A model generated the notes under the pieces. That model saw only the letters and a program-made list of their open reading frames with translations. It searched no databases and was not told the origin of the DNA. A stretch of 29,530 nt of DNA, taken from contig CANEVO010000051.1 in NCBI GenBank assembly GCA_947442255.1, forward strand, positions 1 through 29,530. Reading direction: 5' to 3'. The stretch comes from Opitutia bacterium (lineage in GTDB: Bacteria; Verrucomicrobiota; Verrucomicrobiae; Opitutales; Opitutaceae). Shown here piece after piece: positions 6,113-14,918 of this stretch (position 1 is its first letter; each line of letters opens with the position of its first letter). The position numbers were made by a program, and so were the translations under genes.

Positions 6113-9073
6113 ATGACTCCCTCCCGATTCACAGTCTCCACTCTGGCGTTCTTCCTCGCCGGGGCCGCCGCCCTTTCGGCATACGACCAATTGCCGCCGC
6201 CGAAAAGGGTGGTCCTGCCCGCCCCGCGCAGCGCCGCGGAGTCCCTCGCCGCCATCACCGTCGCCTCGCACCTCCAGGTTGAACTGGTCGCTGCCGAGCC
6301 GATGGTGATGGATCCCATCACCGTCGCCTGGGGCGCCGACGGCCGCATGTGGGTCGTGGAAATGGCAGACTATCCACTCGGCCTCGATGGCCGCGGTGCA
6401 CCGGGCGGGCGAATTCGTATCCTCGAATCCACAAAGGGCGACGGACGCTACGACAAGTCCACGCTCTTCGCCGAAGGGCTCAATTTCCCCAGTTCCGTCC
6501 TGCCCTGGCGCAAGGGCGCGCTCGTGACCGCCGCCCCGGATATCTTTTACCTCGAGGACACCGACGGTGACGGCAAGGCGGACAAGCGGGAGAACTGGTT
6601 CACCGGACTCGGCGAGGGCAACCAGCAGCACCGGGCCAATGGCCTGCAATGGGGGCTCGACGGCTGGCTTTACCTTTCGAACGGCGACAGCGGCGGAAAG
6701 CTCAAGTCGGCCCGCACCGGCGAGGTTCTCGATCTGGGCCGTCGCGATCTGCGGATCCAGGCCGAGGAGGGACGGATGGAGCCGCTGTATGGCCGATCCC
6801 AGTACGGCCGGAACCGCGACGACTGGGGCGACTGGTTCGGGGGCAACAACTCGAACCCGGTCTGGCACTACGCGCTCGATGATCGCTATCTGCGTCGGAA
6901 CACCTTCCTGGCCCCGCCTAATGCCATTGTGCCGGTGCCCAAGATCCCCGGCGCGGCCCCGGTCTATCCCACCAGCCAGACGCTTGCCCGCTTCAACGAT
7001 TCGTTCGGCGAGAATCGCTTCACCTCCGCCTGCAGCACGATGATTTACCGCGACGATCTCTTCGGTCCGAGCTACGCGGGAAACGTCTTTGTCTGCGAAC
7101 CCGTGCACAATCTGGTCAGCCGTCAGGTCGTCTCACCCCGGGGCGTGACCTTCACCAGCGAACGGGCCCCCACCGAGCAAACGTCGGAGTTCTTCTCCTC
7201 CGCCGACAACTGGTCGCGCTTCACCAACATCCGCACCGGGCCGGACGGCGCCCTCTACATCGTGGACATGTATCGGCTCGTCATCGAGCACCCGGAATGG
7301 ATCCCCGAGGCCTGGCAGAAGGAACTCGGCGATTTGCGCGCCGGGCATGACAAGGGCCGCATTTACCGGGTGTCGCCGCGCAATGTCCCGCTCCGCCAGA
7401 TTCCACGTCTGGATCAAGCGGACATCGGCGGACTCGTCACCGCCCTCCAGAGCCCCAATGGCACGGTCCGCGACCTGGCCCAGCAGCAACTGGTGTGGCG
7501 GCAGGCGACTTCCGCCGTCTCTGCGCTGGAGAAACTCGCGGCCGACTCGCCCACGCCGACGATCCGGTCCCATGCCCTCTGGACCTTGGAGACCTTGAAC
7601 GCGCTTACTCCGACGAGAATCGCCGCCGCACTGCAAGATTCCCACGCGGGCGTTCGCCGCCAGGCCGTGCGTCTGGCGGATCGCCTGGCCGGCCAAGCCC
7701 CCGAAGTTCTTCCCCGCTTGATCGCGCTCGCTCGCGATCCCGATCCCGCCGTCCGCCAGCAAGTCGCCTATAGTCTAGGCGAATGGCAGGCGCCAGAAGC
7801 CGGCGCAGCCCTGGCACAACTCGTGCGGGACAATGACGATCCGTTCATTGTGGCCGCGGCGATGAGTTCCGCCCTGCCCCATGCCGGCACGATGATCGCC
7901 CGGATGAACGCCGCGGGCGGCGCCGATCGCACGCTGCTCGATCTCGTCCTCGCGACGCAGAACACGTCCGCCCTGGCCGATTTTCTCCGCGGGCTGAATC
8001 GGCGCCGCGATCCCTCGAACGCGATCCCGGAGTTTTCCACCCTCGGCGAATTGCTCGGCAGTTTGCGTCGCGCCGGAAGTTCGTTGAGCAGGCTCCGCAC
8101 CACGGCGGACGCACCGCTGCGCCAGGCCCTCGACGAAACCGCGGGTAGCTTCGACACCGCCCGCCGGGTGGCGCGCGATCCCGCCGCCGCGCTGGCGCAA
8201 CGCCTCGCCGCCATCGGCATCCTTGGCCAGGGCGCCGATCGCCAGGAAGAAGATGCAGCCACGCTCGCCAGCCTGATCAACCCGGCCAACGCGCCGGAAC
8301 TGCAACGGGCGGCGATCCAATCCCTCGGTCAGCTCAACCTGCCGACGGTCCCCGCCCAGTTGCTGGCGACCTGGGACCAGCAGTCGCCCGACGTGCGCAA
8401 CAGCCTCCTTGATGCCCTCACCAGCCGGCCGCCCTGGATCGTGGCCCTGATGGATCGACTCGCCGCCAATCGCTCCATGCTCGCGCAGATCGATGCCGGG
8501 CACCGGGCCACGCTGTTGCATCATGGCGACGGACGAATCGCGAGTCGCGCAAGCCAGCTCTTTAATTCGGGCAGCAACCCGGACCGCCAGAAAGTGGTCG
8601 ACGAATATCTCGGCGAAGTCGCCACCCGCATGGGCGACATCGCCCGCGGCCGAGACCTCTTCTCCCTGGTTTGCACGGCCTGTCACCAACTGGGCGACGC
8701 CGGCGGACGGGCCATCGGTCCGGATCTCGCCGGGCTGAGCGATCGCAGTGCGCCCTATCTCATTCCGCACATTCTCGATCCGAACCGGGCCGTGGAGGAC
8801 AAATACATGCTCTATACGGTGACGACGAATGACGGCCGGACCATCGGCGGGATCCTTGCCGCCGAGGCGGGCAACAGCCTGACGCTGCTCGGGGTTGACG
8901 GCACCGAGCAGGTCATCCTGCGCAACGGCGTGAAGGCCGTCACCACGCTGCGCCGTTCGCTCATGCCAGACGGCCTCGAAGGCGCGATTCCGCCGCAGGG
9001 AATGGCCGACCTGATCGCGTATATTGCAACTGCGGGGGTTGCGGCCACGCCGGCGATACCCGCGAAACCGTAA
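6113..9073 (+). CDS. PVC-type membrane-bound dehydrogenase / HEAT-repeat / cytochrome c protein
   Basis: This 986-residue exported protein has the architecture that is hugely expanded in Planctomycetes and Verrucomicrobia. A signal peptide (MTPSRFTVSTLAFFLAGAAA) is followed by a soluble glucose-dehydrogenase-like propeller (about 45-430; WGADGRMWVVEMADYP, DTDGDGKAD, RANGLQWGLDGWLYLSNGD, IRTGPDGALYIVDMYR). HEAT-like repeats follow (about 430-800). The C-terminal mono-heme cytochrome domain has CTACH at residues 854-858 and a closing DGRTIGGILAAE beta domain. The His of CTACH is the proximal heme ligand. It is probably periplasmic and may oxidise sugars or alcohols, passing electrons to the heme; the substrate is unknown. 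I chose the ATG at 6113 because it opens the signal peptide, although the frame stays open to 5873. A small secreted protein follows 110 bp downstream on the same strand. Confidence 0.93.
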   Translation: MTPSRFTVSTLAFFLAGAAALSAYDQLPPPKRVVLPAPRSAAESLAAITVASHLQVELVAAEPMVMDPITVAWGADGRMWVVEMADYPLGLDGRGAPGGRIRILESTKGDGRYDKSTLFAEGLNFPSSVLPWRKGALVTAAPDIFYLEDTDGDGKADKRENWFTGLGEGNQQHRANGLQWGLDGWLYLSNGDSGGKLKSARTGEVLDLGRRDLRIQAEEGRMEPLYGRSQYGRNRDDWGDWFGGNNSNPVWHYALDDRYLRRNTFLAPPNAIVPVPKIPGAAPVYPTSQTLARFNDSFGENRFTSACSTMIYRDDLFGPSYAGNVFVCEPVHNLVSRQVVSPRGVTFTSERAPTEQTSEFFSSADNWSRFTNIRTGPDGALYIVDMYRLVIEHPEWIPEAWQKELGDLRAGHDKGRIYRVSPRNVPLRQIPRLDQADIGGLVTALQSPNGTVRDLAQQQLVWRQATSAVSALEKLAADSPTPTIRSHALWTLETLNALTPTRIAAALQDSHAGVRRQAVRLADRLAGQAPEVLPRLIALARDPDPAVRQQVAYSLGEWQAPEAGAALAQLVRDNDDPFIVAAAMSSALPHAGTMIARMNAAGGADRTLLDLVLATQNTSALADFLRGLNRRRDPSNAIPEFSTLGELLGSLRRAGSSLSRLRTTADAPLRQALDETAGSFDTARRVARDPAAALAQRLAAIGILGQGADRQEEDAATLASLINPANAPELQRAAIQSLGQLNLPTVPAQLLATWDQQSPDVRNSLLDALTSRPPWIVALMDRLAANRSMLAQIDAGHRATLLHHGDGRIASRASQLFNSGSNPDRQKVVDEYLGEVATRMGDIARGRDLFSLVCTACHQLGDAGGRAIGPDLAGLSDRSAPYLIPHILDPNRAVEDKYMLYTVTTNDGRTIGGILAAEAGNSLTLLGVDGTEQVILRNGVKAVTTLRRSLMPDGLEGAIPPQGMADLIAYIATAGVAATPAIPAKP

Positions 9074-9183
9074 GTCCGGAGTGCTTGTGGTTGGGCTGAT
9101 GGAATGGCCGCAATCTTTTCCATGATTTTGATCACACAAAAAACAGGCTTGTCTTGGACTGAACGAGAACGCCTTTTCATCCC

Positions 9184-9567
9184 ATGAGCCTCAAATTCAT
9201 TCGTTCCTCGCTGATCGCCACCGCCCTCTTTGCCGCCGGTCTCACCGTGTCAGCCGCGGACAACAAGGCCAACGAAGCCCTGTCGACCAAGATGGTGAGC
9301 GCGCTCGAGACGGGGACTTTTGATAACTTCATCGCGGATGGCGATGCCGCCTGGCAGAAGCTCCAGAAGAGCCAGTTCGATGGCATGTCCGGCATGCTCT
9401 CGCCCCGCCTCAAGGCCGGCTATACACTCAGCTACCTCGGCGAACTCAAGCTTCGCGGCGCGCAGGTGACGCTCTGGCGGATCGCCTTCAAGACGGGCGA
9501 CGACCTGCTCGTTACGATGGCGGTCAAGGATGGCAAGGTCTCCAGTTTCGGCCTGCCCCGGATCTGA
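9184..9567 (+). CDS. Small secreted hypothetical protein
   Basis: The product is 127 residues with a clear signal peptide (positively charged start, the hydrophobic core SSLIATALFAAGLTVSA, cleavage probably after the AxA-like SAA). The mature part of about 100 residues mixes helices (NEALSTKMVSALETGTF) with strands (VTLWRIAFKTGDDLLVTMAV, then DGKVSSFGLPRI), in the order expected of a small cone-like (NTF2/DUF3887-like) fold. That resemblance is weak and I do not assign a family. It is periplasmic or secreted by inference. It has its own strong terminator and lies 110 bp after the cytochrome gene, so it may be expressed with it or from its own promoter. Confidence 0.75.
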   Translation: MSLKFIRSSLIATALFAAGLTVSAADNKANEALSTKMVSALETGTFDNFIADGDAAWQKLQKSQFDGMSGMLSPRLKAGYTLSYLGELKLRGAQVTLWRIAFKTGDDLLVTMAVKDGKVSSFGLPRI

Positions 9568-9592
9568 GTCGCCGGCACGTCGACGAAATTTC

Positions 9593-9617
9593 AGGCGCAC
9601 TTCGGTGCGCCTTTTTT
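9593..9617 (+). terminator. Rho-independent terminator
   Basis: A perfect 8-bp stem AGGCGCAC/GTGCGCCT is closed by a TTCG tetraloop and followed immediately by a run of T residues (9612-9617). It lies 25 bp after the stop of the small secreted protein and reads on the plus strand. The minus direction has no T-run after the stem, so it should not terminate the facing amidohydrolase gene well. Confidence 0.92.
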
Positions 9618-9623
9618 ATCCAT

Positions 9624-10619
9624 TCAGGACGGCTGACTCCCGTCGCGCTTGATCCAGCGATAGGCGGCGACCGAGTTCTTCCAAAAATATTTCTCGGCGG
9701 CGGCCCGGCTCTTGGTGGCGAAGTAGGCGCGCGCGATCGCCAGCACCTGGCCATAATCGCCCCACTGGTCGCTGTGCGGCCAGTCGCTGCCATAGAGCAG
9801 ACGATCCTCGCCAAAGATGTCCCAGATTTCGTCGAGCCGCGGGCGATAAAAGTCCAGACCCTGGGAAATGCGCCCGTTCTCCTCCCGCAGGATCGCCGAG
9901 ACCTTCACATACACCTGCGGCCGGCGGCCGAGTTCGCGGAGGTTGGCCTGATAGGCGTCGCGCGCCGCGCCGGCGGGCGGCGGCGTGAGTTTTGGCAGGT
10001 GGTCCAGGACGACCCGGAGCGACGGCACCTGATCCGTCGTGCGCACCACCGCCTCGATCAGCGCGGCGTCGGGATTCGCGGTATCCAGCACCAATCCGGC
10101 ATCCGCGAGGGCCTTCAGGTCGGAAACAAATCCCGGCTTTGCCAGATTCGTGCCGAGGTCCCGGTCCCAGAGATTGCCATAGCGGATGCCGCGAAACAGG
10201 GGATTGCGGGCGAACCGCTCCAACTGCCGGCGAAACTCCGGCTGCCCCGGGACGAGGTTGCCGATCGCCCCGACCATGATCGGATCCCGGTCGCAGACAT
10301 CGAGGACCCACTGGTTGTCCTCCAGCCAGGTGCTGCACTCGACCTCGATGGCGCCCTTTACGCCCAAGGAGACGGCGAGTTGCCGGTAGCGCTCGGGCAA
10401 GGCGGGCTTGTACAAGGTGGCGTTCTCCTTCGGCGGCCAGGGCACGCCCTCGGGCCGAGTCGGATCGAACAGGTGAATGTGCGTATCGATGATCGGGATA
10501 TCACTCATCGGGAGGGAAGTCGGGGTGGCGGCGGCCAGAACGTGGGGCAGGCCGGCCGCCGTGGCGGCAGTGGACACCGCGCCGATGAACTGCCGGCGGG
10601 AAAGAGGTGGGGACTTCAT
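9624..10619 (-). CDS. Amidohydrolase-family metal-dependent hydrolase, Tat-exported
   Basis: This is a 331-residue TIM-barrel hydrolase of the amidohydrolase-2 group. The metal-binding opening is DTHIHLFD (D45, H47, H49). The middle has FRGIRYGNLWDRDLG and VLDHLPK (a metal-site His), and the end has YGSDWPHS, whose Asp is the expected catalytic residue. Relatives hydrolyse lactones or decarboxylate ring acids; the sugar-lactonase (L-fuconolactone hydrolase) branch is a reasonable guess, but I cannot fix the substrate. The first 37 residues carry a twin-arginine signal (SRRQFIGAV, R8-R9, then an alanine-rich core). A second in-frame ATG at 10508 (MSDIPIIDTHIH) would give a cytoplasmic enzyme starting right at the barrel. 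It converges with the small secreted protein. Confidence 0.85.
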   Translation of the reverse strand: MKSPPLSRRQFIGAVSTAATAAGLPHVLAAATPTSLPMSDIPIIDTHIHLFDPTRPEGVPWPPKENATLYKPALPERYRQLAVSLGVKGAIEVECSTWLEDNQWVLDVCDRDPIMVGAIGNLVPGQPEFRRQLERFARNPLFRGIRYGNLWDRDLGTNLAKPGFVSDLKALADAGLVLDTANPDAALIEAVVRTTDQVPSLRVVLDHLPKLTPPPAGAARDAYQANLRELGRRPQVYVKVSAILREENGRISQGLDFYRPRLDEIWDIFGEDRLLYGSDWPHSDQWGDYGQVLAIARAYFATKSRAAAEKYFWKNSVAAYRWIKRDGSQPS

Positions 10620-10805
10620 GTCTGGACGCGCAGGCGGTCGGCAACGCCAGCCGGGCGCCGCGTGGCGCGGGGATAGCGTCACGTTACGGGCCGTCGTCCT
10701 CCCTCCAAGCACGAATTCCAATGCGACCGCCAATCCCTTGCCCCGGGAAAAAACTGACTCCCCGGGAGAACGCAGCGGGCGTCGCGAGCGAGACGGGTCG
10801 CCGCG

Positions 10806-11204
10806 TTATTTCAGCAGCCGCTGCCAGTCCTTCGACCTTTCCAAGTGATGCTAGAGGCGGGGCAGATGCTCACGGGCAAAGGCGATCAGTTCAGCGTCCT
10901 GACCCTCGGTCGCCTGCTTTTGGAACAGTTTCACGGTGGCCGCGTGGTCGCCGGCCATCTTCCCCAGGTACTCACGATCAATGTAGCGGGCGTTCTGCCT
11001 CATCGACTTCTCACCCACCGGATCCTTGGCCGGAAGAGCGACGCCTTTTCGAGCGGCGAGTTGGGAAAACTCGTCGGCGAGGCTGGCAGGATCGGATGCC
11101 ATCAACTGAGCAAAGGATTTGTCGGAGCCGCGCAGTTCACGGCGCCGGCGTTCCTTCAACACGGTACCGCGCAACCGGCACAACGCCTGCCTCGACGGAA
11201 GCAA
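10806..11204 (-). pseudogene. Damaged DUF4142 protein gene
   Basis: The open part (stop TAG at 10851-10853) encodes a DUF4142-like C-terminal region. FAQLMASDPASLADEFSQLA, ARKGVALPAKDP, YLGKMAGDHAATVKLFQKQA and ELIAFAREHLPRL match the order of conserved blocks in this ferritin-like helical family. Two things are wrong. The N-terminal half of the domain and the signal peptide are missing: the frame opens at a TTG near 11204, followed by an arginine-rich stretch unlike the family. At the 3' end, translation past the TAG continues as HHLERSKDWQRLLK and then TAA at 10806-10808, which is just how DUF4142 proteins end (LPTL-x-HL). I infer a decaying gene. A functional shortened protein of 117 residues is the alternative. 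Confidence 0.6.
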
Positions 11205-11291
11205 CCGAAGAACTAACTTCGATGATGTTTATTGATAGCATAGCGCCGGCAGCCTGGCGAATTTACCCCCTGGCGCCCGGCCCCATGTCAT

Positions 11292-11306
11292 CTGCGTGAG
11301 CAGCGG
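11292..11306. repeat. Partial copy of a REP-like hairpin
   Basis: The 15-mer CTGCGTGAGCAGCGG is identical to the reverse complement of the core of the hairpin at 2319-2338, but the outer stem bases are not kept, so it looks like a decayed or partial member. It lies in the gap upstream of galE, which otherwise shows nothing I can interpret. Confidence 0.5.
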
Positions 11307-11405
11307 AAAAGTTCCCCGCCATCGACTGCTTGCCACGATGCCAGCGCACCCGGCACGGTTCTGCTTGTCGGTGCAGGAGTTGTTGGAGTTTCATTTCGTA
11401 TTCGC

Positions 11406-12407
11406 ATGAACGTACTCGTCGTCGGTGGAGCCGGTTACATTGGTAGTCATTGTGTCCGCCAGTTGGTGGCGGCGGGGCATCGACCGGTGATCCTGGACAA
11501 TTTCGTCTACGGCCATCGCGCGGCGGTTCCGGCCGGGGTCACCTTGCACGAGGCAAACCTGGGCGATGAGGCCGCGGTTGGACGGATCCTGCGGGAGGAG
11601 CAGATCGAGGTGGTGATGCACTTTGCCGCGTATTGCTACGTCGGCGAGTCGGTCACGAACCCGATGAAGTACTATTTCAACAACGTCGTGGCGCCGCTGC
11701 ACCTGCTGCAGGCGATGCTCGCGGCCGGGGTGAAGAAATTCGTCTTTTCGTCCACCTGCGCGACCTTCGGGATTCCCGCGAGCCTTCCCATCCACGAGAC
11801 CCTGCCGCAGGCGCCGATCAATCCCTATGGCCAGACGAAGCTGGATCTCGAGAACGTGTTGAAGTCGCTCGCTCATGCCCACGGCCTGAGCTTCGCGGCC
11901 TTTCGCTACTTCAACGCCGCTGGCGCTGCGGAGGACGGTACGATCGGTGAGGATCACGATCCCGAGACGCACCTCATTCCGGTGGCCATCGATGTGGCCG
12001 TGGGCCGGCGCCCGCACCTCGAACTTTTCGGCACCGACTACCCCACCCCGGACGGAACCTGCCTGCGCGACTATGTCCACGTGGACGATCTGAGCCGCGC
12101 CCACATCGCCGTCTTCGATCGGCTGGGCAAGCCCGGCACCCAGCTGTTCTATAATTTGGGCACCGGCAAGCCCACGTCGAACCGCGAGGTTATCCGCGCC
12201 GTGGAGAAGATCACGGGATGCACGGTGAAGGTGATCGAGAGCCCACGCCGACCGGGCGATCCGCCCGCGCTCTATGCCGACTCAACGAAGGCACAGCGCG
12301 ATCTGGGCTGGAAGGTGAAGTTCCCCGACATCGAATCGATTGTTGCCACCGCGTGGAAATGGCATTCGGACCACCCGCGTGGATACGGGGACCGGTCGGG
12401 ACGCTAG
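11406..12407 (+). CDS. galE: UDP-glucose 4-epimerase
   Basis: The 333-residue protein is an extended SDR that interconverts UDP-glucose and UDP-galactose, supplying galactose units for envelope polysaccharides and allowing galactose use. The NAD-binding motif GGAGYIG is at residues 7-13, MHFAAYCYVGESV at 71-83, the catalytic serine/threonine segment FSSTCATFG at 114-122, and YGQTK (Y141, K145) supplies the catalytic tyrosine and lysine. FRYFNAAGA and LRDYVHVDDL are typical GalE signatures. The usual SSTAATYG segment reads SSTCATFG here, with the key Thr kept. Start and length match the family. It stands alone, with convergent neighbours: the metal ATPase gene faces it across a REP pair. No galK or galT is in view. 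Confidence 0.95.
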   Translation: MNVLVVGGAGYIGSHCVRQLVAAGHRPVILDNFVYGHRAAVPAGVTLHEANLGDEAAVGRILREEQIEVVMHFAAYCYVGESVTNPMKYYFNNVVAPLHLLQAMLAAGVKKFVFSSTCATFGIPASLPIHETLPQAPINPYGQTKLDLENVLKSLAHAHGLSFAAFRYFNAAGAAEDGTIGEDHDPETHLIPVAIDVAVGRRPHLELFGTDYPTPDGTCLRDYVHVDDLSRAHIAVFDRLGKPGTQLFYNLGTGKPTSNREVIRAVEKITGCTVKVIESPRRPGDPPALYADSTKAQRDLGWKVKFPDIESIVATAWKWHSDHPRGYGDRSGR

Positions 12408-12435
12408 CGGTCGTTGAAAGCGCCTTCGCATCAAA

Positions 12436-12514
12436 AGTAGCGCCGGGTCTCCGACCGGCGAAAGGCGGTACGACCTTCCTTCCGTTGTTCGCCGGTCAGA
12501 GAACCGGCGCTACT
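12436..12514. repeat. Inverted REP doublet between convergent genes
   Basis: Two 27-base arms (12436-12462 and 12488-12514) are inverted copies of each other, differing at two positions. Each arm begins AGTAGCGCCGG and ends GACCGGCGAA, and each contains its own small palindrome (CGCCGG/CCGGCG). A 25-base spacer separates them. Its position in the 120-bp gap between the 3' ends of galE and the metal ATPase gene is the classical site for REP/BIME elements. It could also act as a two-way transcript end or mRNA stabiliser. Confidence 0.85.
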
Positions 12515-12527
12515 CGCCAGCGCCCGC

Positions 12528-14768
12528 TTACGCGCGGTTCTGGCCGAAGAGCAATCGAAGCGAATTGAGGCAGACGACGATCGTGCTGCCTTCATGGGCG
12601 GCGACGCCGACGGCCAGCGGAACCGCGCCGAAGGCCGTCGCGATCACCATGACGATGACGACCCCGAGCGAGATCGCGAGATTCTGCCGGATGACGGAAC
12701 GGGCCCGTCGACTCAGCCGGTAGGCCGCGATAAAATTCTCGATCCGATCGTGCATCAGGATCACCTCGGCCTGCTCGAGGGCGGCATCGCTGCCGCGGGC
12801 TCCCATGGCGACACTGACGTCGGCCGCGGCGAGGCAGGGAGCGTCGTTCACGCCGTCGCCGACCATGGCGACTTTACGGCCATCGGCGCGCAGCGACTGA
12901 ATCGCGGCGACCTTGTCCTCGGGCGAGAGACCGGCGCGAACCTCGTTCAACCCGATTTCGCGCGCCACGGCTTCAGCGGCCTGCCGCCGATCGCCGGTGA
13001 GCATCACGGTCTTGATGTCGTGTCGGTTCAACTCGGCGAGGACCGCGCGGGATTCGGCGCGGATCTGATCCTTGAGCAGGATACGCCCGACCAGGCCCCG
13101 GCCGATCACCCAGACCTCGCTCAGTTCAGCCGAGGCGGCCGGAAGCTTTTTCGCCCACTCGGCAAGCGGACCGCTTTCCAGGAGTTCGCGCCGTCCGAGC
13201 AGGAGAGTCGCGCCGTCGATTGTGCCGCGCAGCCCCTGCCCGGTGAGCGATTGAAATTCCGCAACGGCGAGCTCGGCGACGCCATTGGCCCGGGAATGCC
13301 GGACAATCGCCCGCGCGATCGGGTGCTGGGACTTCGATTCGAGCGCGTAGGCGAGTTCGAGGACCTCGCGCTCGCGGCCGTGCGGATAACTCTCGGCGAT
13401 CACCACGTTGAGTTCCCCGGTGGTAAGCGTCCCGGTTTTGTCCAGAGCCAGCACGCCGATGTCCGCGAGTTTTTCAATGGCGGCGCCACCGCGAAACAAC
13501 ACCCCATGCCGCGCACCCCACGCGATGGCGGCGAGGATGGCCGACGGGATCGAGAGCACTAGCGCGCACGGGCTGGCCACGACCATCAAGGTCATCGCGC
13601 GATAGAAGGCCGAACGCGTTTCCGGCGTGTTCACGAAAGCCGGCAGATTGAAGCCCTGCCACCAGACAAGAAACATCAGCGCGGAACCGCCGATGACGGC
13701 GTAGGTGTAACCGGTGCCGAAACGATCCGTGAAGCGTTCGCTCGGGGCCTTGAGCTTCTGCGCCGTCTGGATGAGCCGGATGATCTTCTGCAGCGTGCTT
13801 TCCGAGGGCAGGCGGGCGACATTGTAGTCCACGATGCCCCAAAGGTTGATCGTGCCGCTGAAGACCTGATCGCCCTTCGACTTCTCGACGGGGGCGGCCT
13901 CGCCCGTGAGGGTGGATTCGTCACTGGCGCTCTTGCCGTCCACGACGACGCCATCGGCGGCGAACGCCTCGCCCGGCTTCACCCGCACGCGATGGCGCAA
14001 CTGGAGTTCCTCGACCGCGATTTCGCTCTCACTGCCGTCGGCGAGCACGATAGTGGCGCGCTTCGGCGAACTCTTGAGCAACGCACTCACCTCGCGCTGG
14101 GTACGGTCGAGCGCGTATTCCTCCATCGCTCCGGAGGCGGAGAACAGAAAGAGCAACAAGACGGCCTCGCCCCAGGCATCGATGAACATGGCGCCGATGG
14201 CGACGCCGAGCATGAGAAAGTGGATGTCCACTTCGCCCTTGCGAAGGCTCTTGCCCGTGTCGATCGCCGCATCCCACCCGCCTGTCACGAGTCCGATCAG
14301 GAAGAACAGCTTCGGCACCCAAGGAAGTCCCGGCGCCAGATAGCCAGCCACGACGCCCATGATGCCGGACGCGCCGCAGATCGCGGCCATGAGGGCGAGG
14401 AAGCGCCACTCCTGATCCTCGGGCTTTGGCTCGGCCTTGATCTCCGGCCACTCCATCTCGCGCCACAGCCACATCTTCTCGGCGGTGCTGCAAGAATCGC
14501 GTCCGACCACGGTCGCGTCCCCTTCCCGGCGCAGTGAATACCCCAACGGAACGGTCCCGGCCGCCTTCGAGGCGAGTTCGGCCTCGATGGCGGCGATCGT
14601 CCCGGCGAGTTTATCCTCCAAGCCGTCGAGCGCGACATGGCCAATCGTCGCCACCTCGAGGCGCTGCGCGGTCGGATCGATGCGGACTGCGCTCACCGCC
14701 GGCTGGGTGCGGAGGAACTCCACGAGTTGCTCGATCCAAGTCCCCGCGGGATGCCTCGGCGTATCCAT
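12528..14768 (-). CDS. P1B-type heavy-metal-transporting ATPase, P1B-4-like
   Basis: This 746-residue inner-membrane pump has all P-type ATPase marks: TGEAAPVEKSKGD (actuator domain TGE), the phosphorylated aspartate in DKTGTLTTGE (D443), MLTGDRRQAA, and the hinge GDGVNDAPCLAAADVSVAMG. The membrane metal site reads SPC (residues 399-401) instead of the CPC of copper and zinc pumps, and the last membrane helix carries HEGST (725-729). Both features define subgroup P1B-4, whose known members export cobalt, iron(II) or zinc. The N-terminus (about 10-65) has the size and pattern of a heavy-metal-associated domain but no CxxC. The start at 14768 is the only in-frame ATG near the beginning of this region. 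No metal-responsive regulator is adjacent. Metal specificity is inferred. Confidence 0.9.
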   Translation of the reverse strand: MDTPRHPAGTWIEQLVEFLRTQPAVSAVRIDPTAQRLEVATIGHVALDGLEDKLAGTIAAIEAELASKAAGTVPLGYSLRREGDATVVGRDSCSTAEKMWLWREMEWPEIKAEPKPEDQEWRFLALMAAICGASGIMGVVAGYLAPGLPWVPKLFFLIGLVTGGWDAAIDTGKSLRKGEVDIHFLMLGVAIGAMFIDAWGEAVLLLFLFSASGAMEEYALDRTQREVSALLKSSPKRATIVLADGSESEIAVEELQLRHRVRVKPGEAFAADGVVVDGKSASDESTLTGEAAPVEKSKGDQVFSGTINLWGIVDYNVARLPSESTLQKIIRLIQTAQKLKAPSERFTDRFGTGYTYAVIGGSALMFLVWWQGFNLPAFVNTPETRSAFYRAMTLMVVASPCALVLSIPSAILAAIAWGARHGVLFRGGAAIEKLADIGVLALDKTGTLTTGELNVVIAESYPHGREREVLELAYALESKSQHPIARAIVRHSRANGVAELAVAEFQSLTGQGLRGTIDGATLLLGRRELLESGPLAEWAKKLPAASAELSEVWVIGRGLVGRILLKDQIRAESRAVLAELNRHDIKTVMLTGDRRQAAEAVAREIGLNEVRAGLSPEDKVAAIQSLRADGRKVAMVGDGVNDAPCLAAADVSVAMGARGSDAALEQAEVILMHDRIENFIAAYRLSRRARSVIRQNLAISLGVVIVMVIATAFGAVPLAVGVAAHEGSTIVVCLNSLRLLFGQNRA

Positions 14769-14842
14769 GTCGCAATAATCGCGGGAATGGCAGCGGCTCG
14801 CAAATTCTATTGCTGGGTGGTGCGCTGCGCGCGCCGCCGAAG

Positions 14843-14861
14843 CCGTGCGCGGAGCGCACGG
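14843..14861. repeat. Short perfect hairpin upstream of the metal ATPase
   Basis: CCGTGCGC-GGA-GCGCACGG is a perfect 8-bp stem with a 3-nt loop, about 75 bp upstream of the ATPase start. It could be a REP-like element or an operator. Nothing else supports either reading. Confidence 0.4.
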
Positions 14862-14918
14862 TTCAATCTGTTGTCGTGCGCGACCAAGATTTCTGGATTC
14901 CTGGCTTCACGTTCAACG

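Noticed and set aside
7775..9139. Minus-strand frame of 454 codons opposite the PVC cytochrome
   Set aside because: Its translation has no domain and the plus strand has clear HEAT and heme motifs.
12594..13562. Plus-strand frame opposite the metal ATPase
   Set aside because: Rich in Gly, Asp, Arg and His with no motif; the P-type ATPase motifs on the minus strand are unambiguous.
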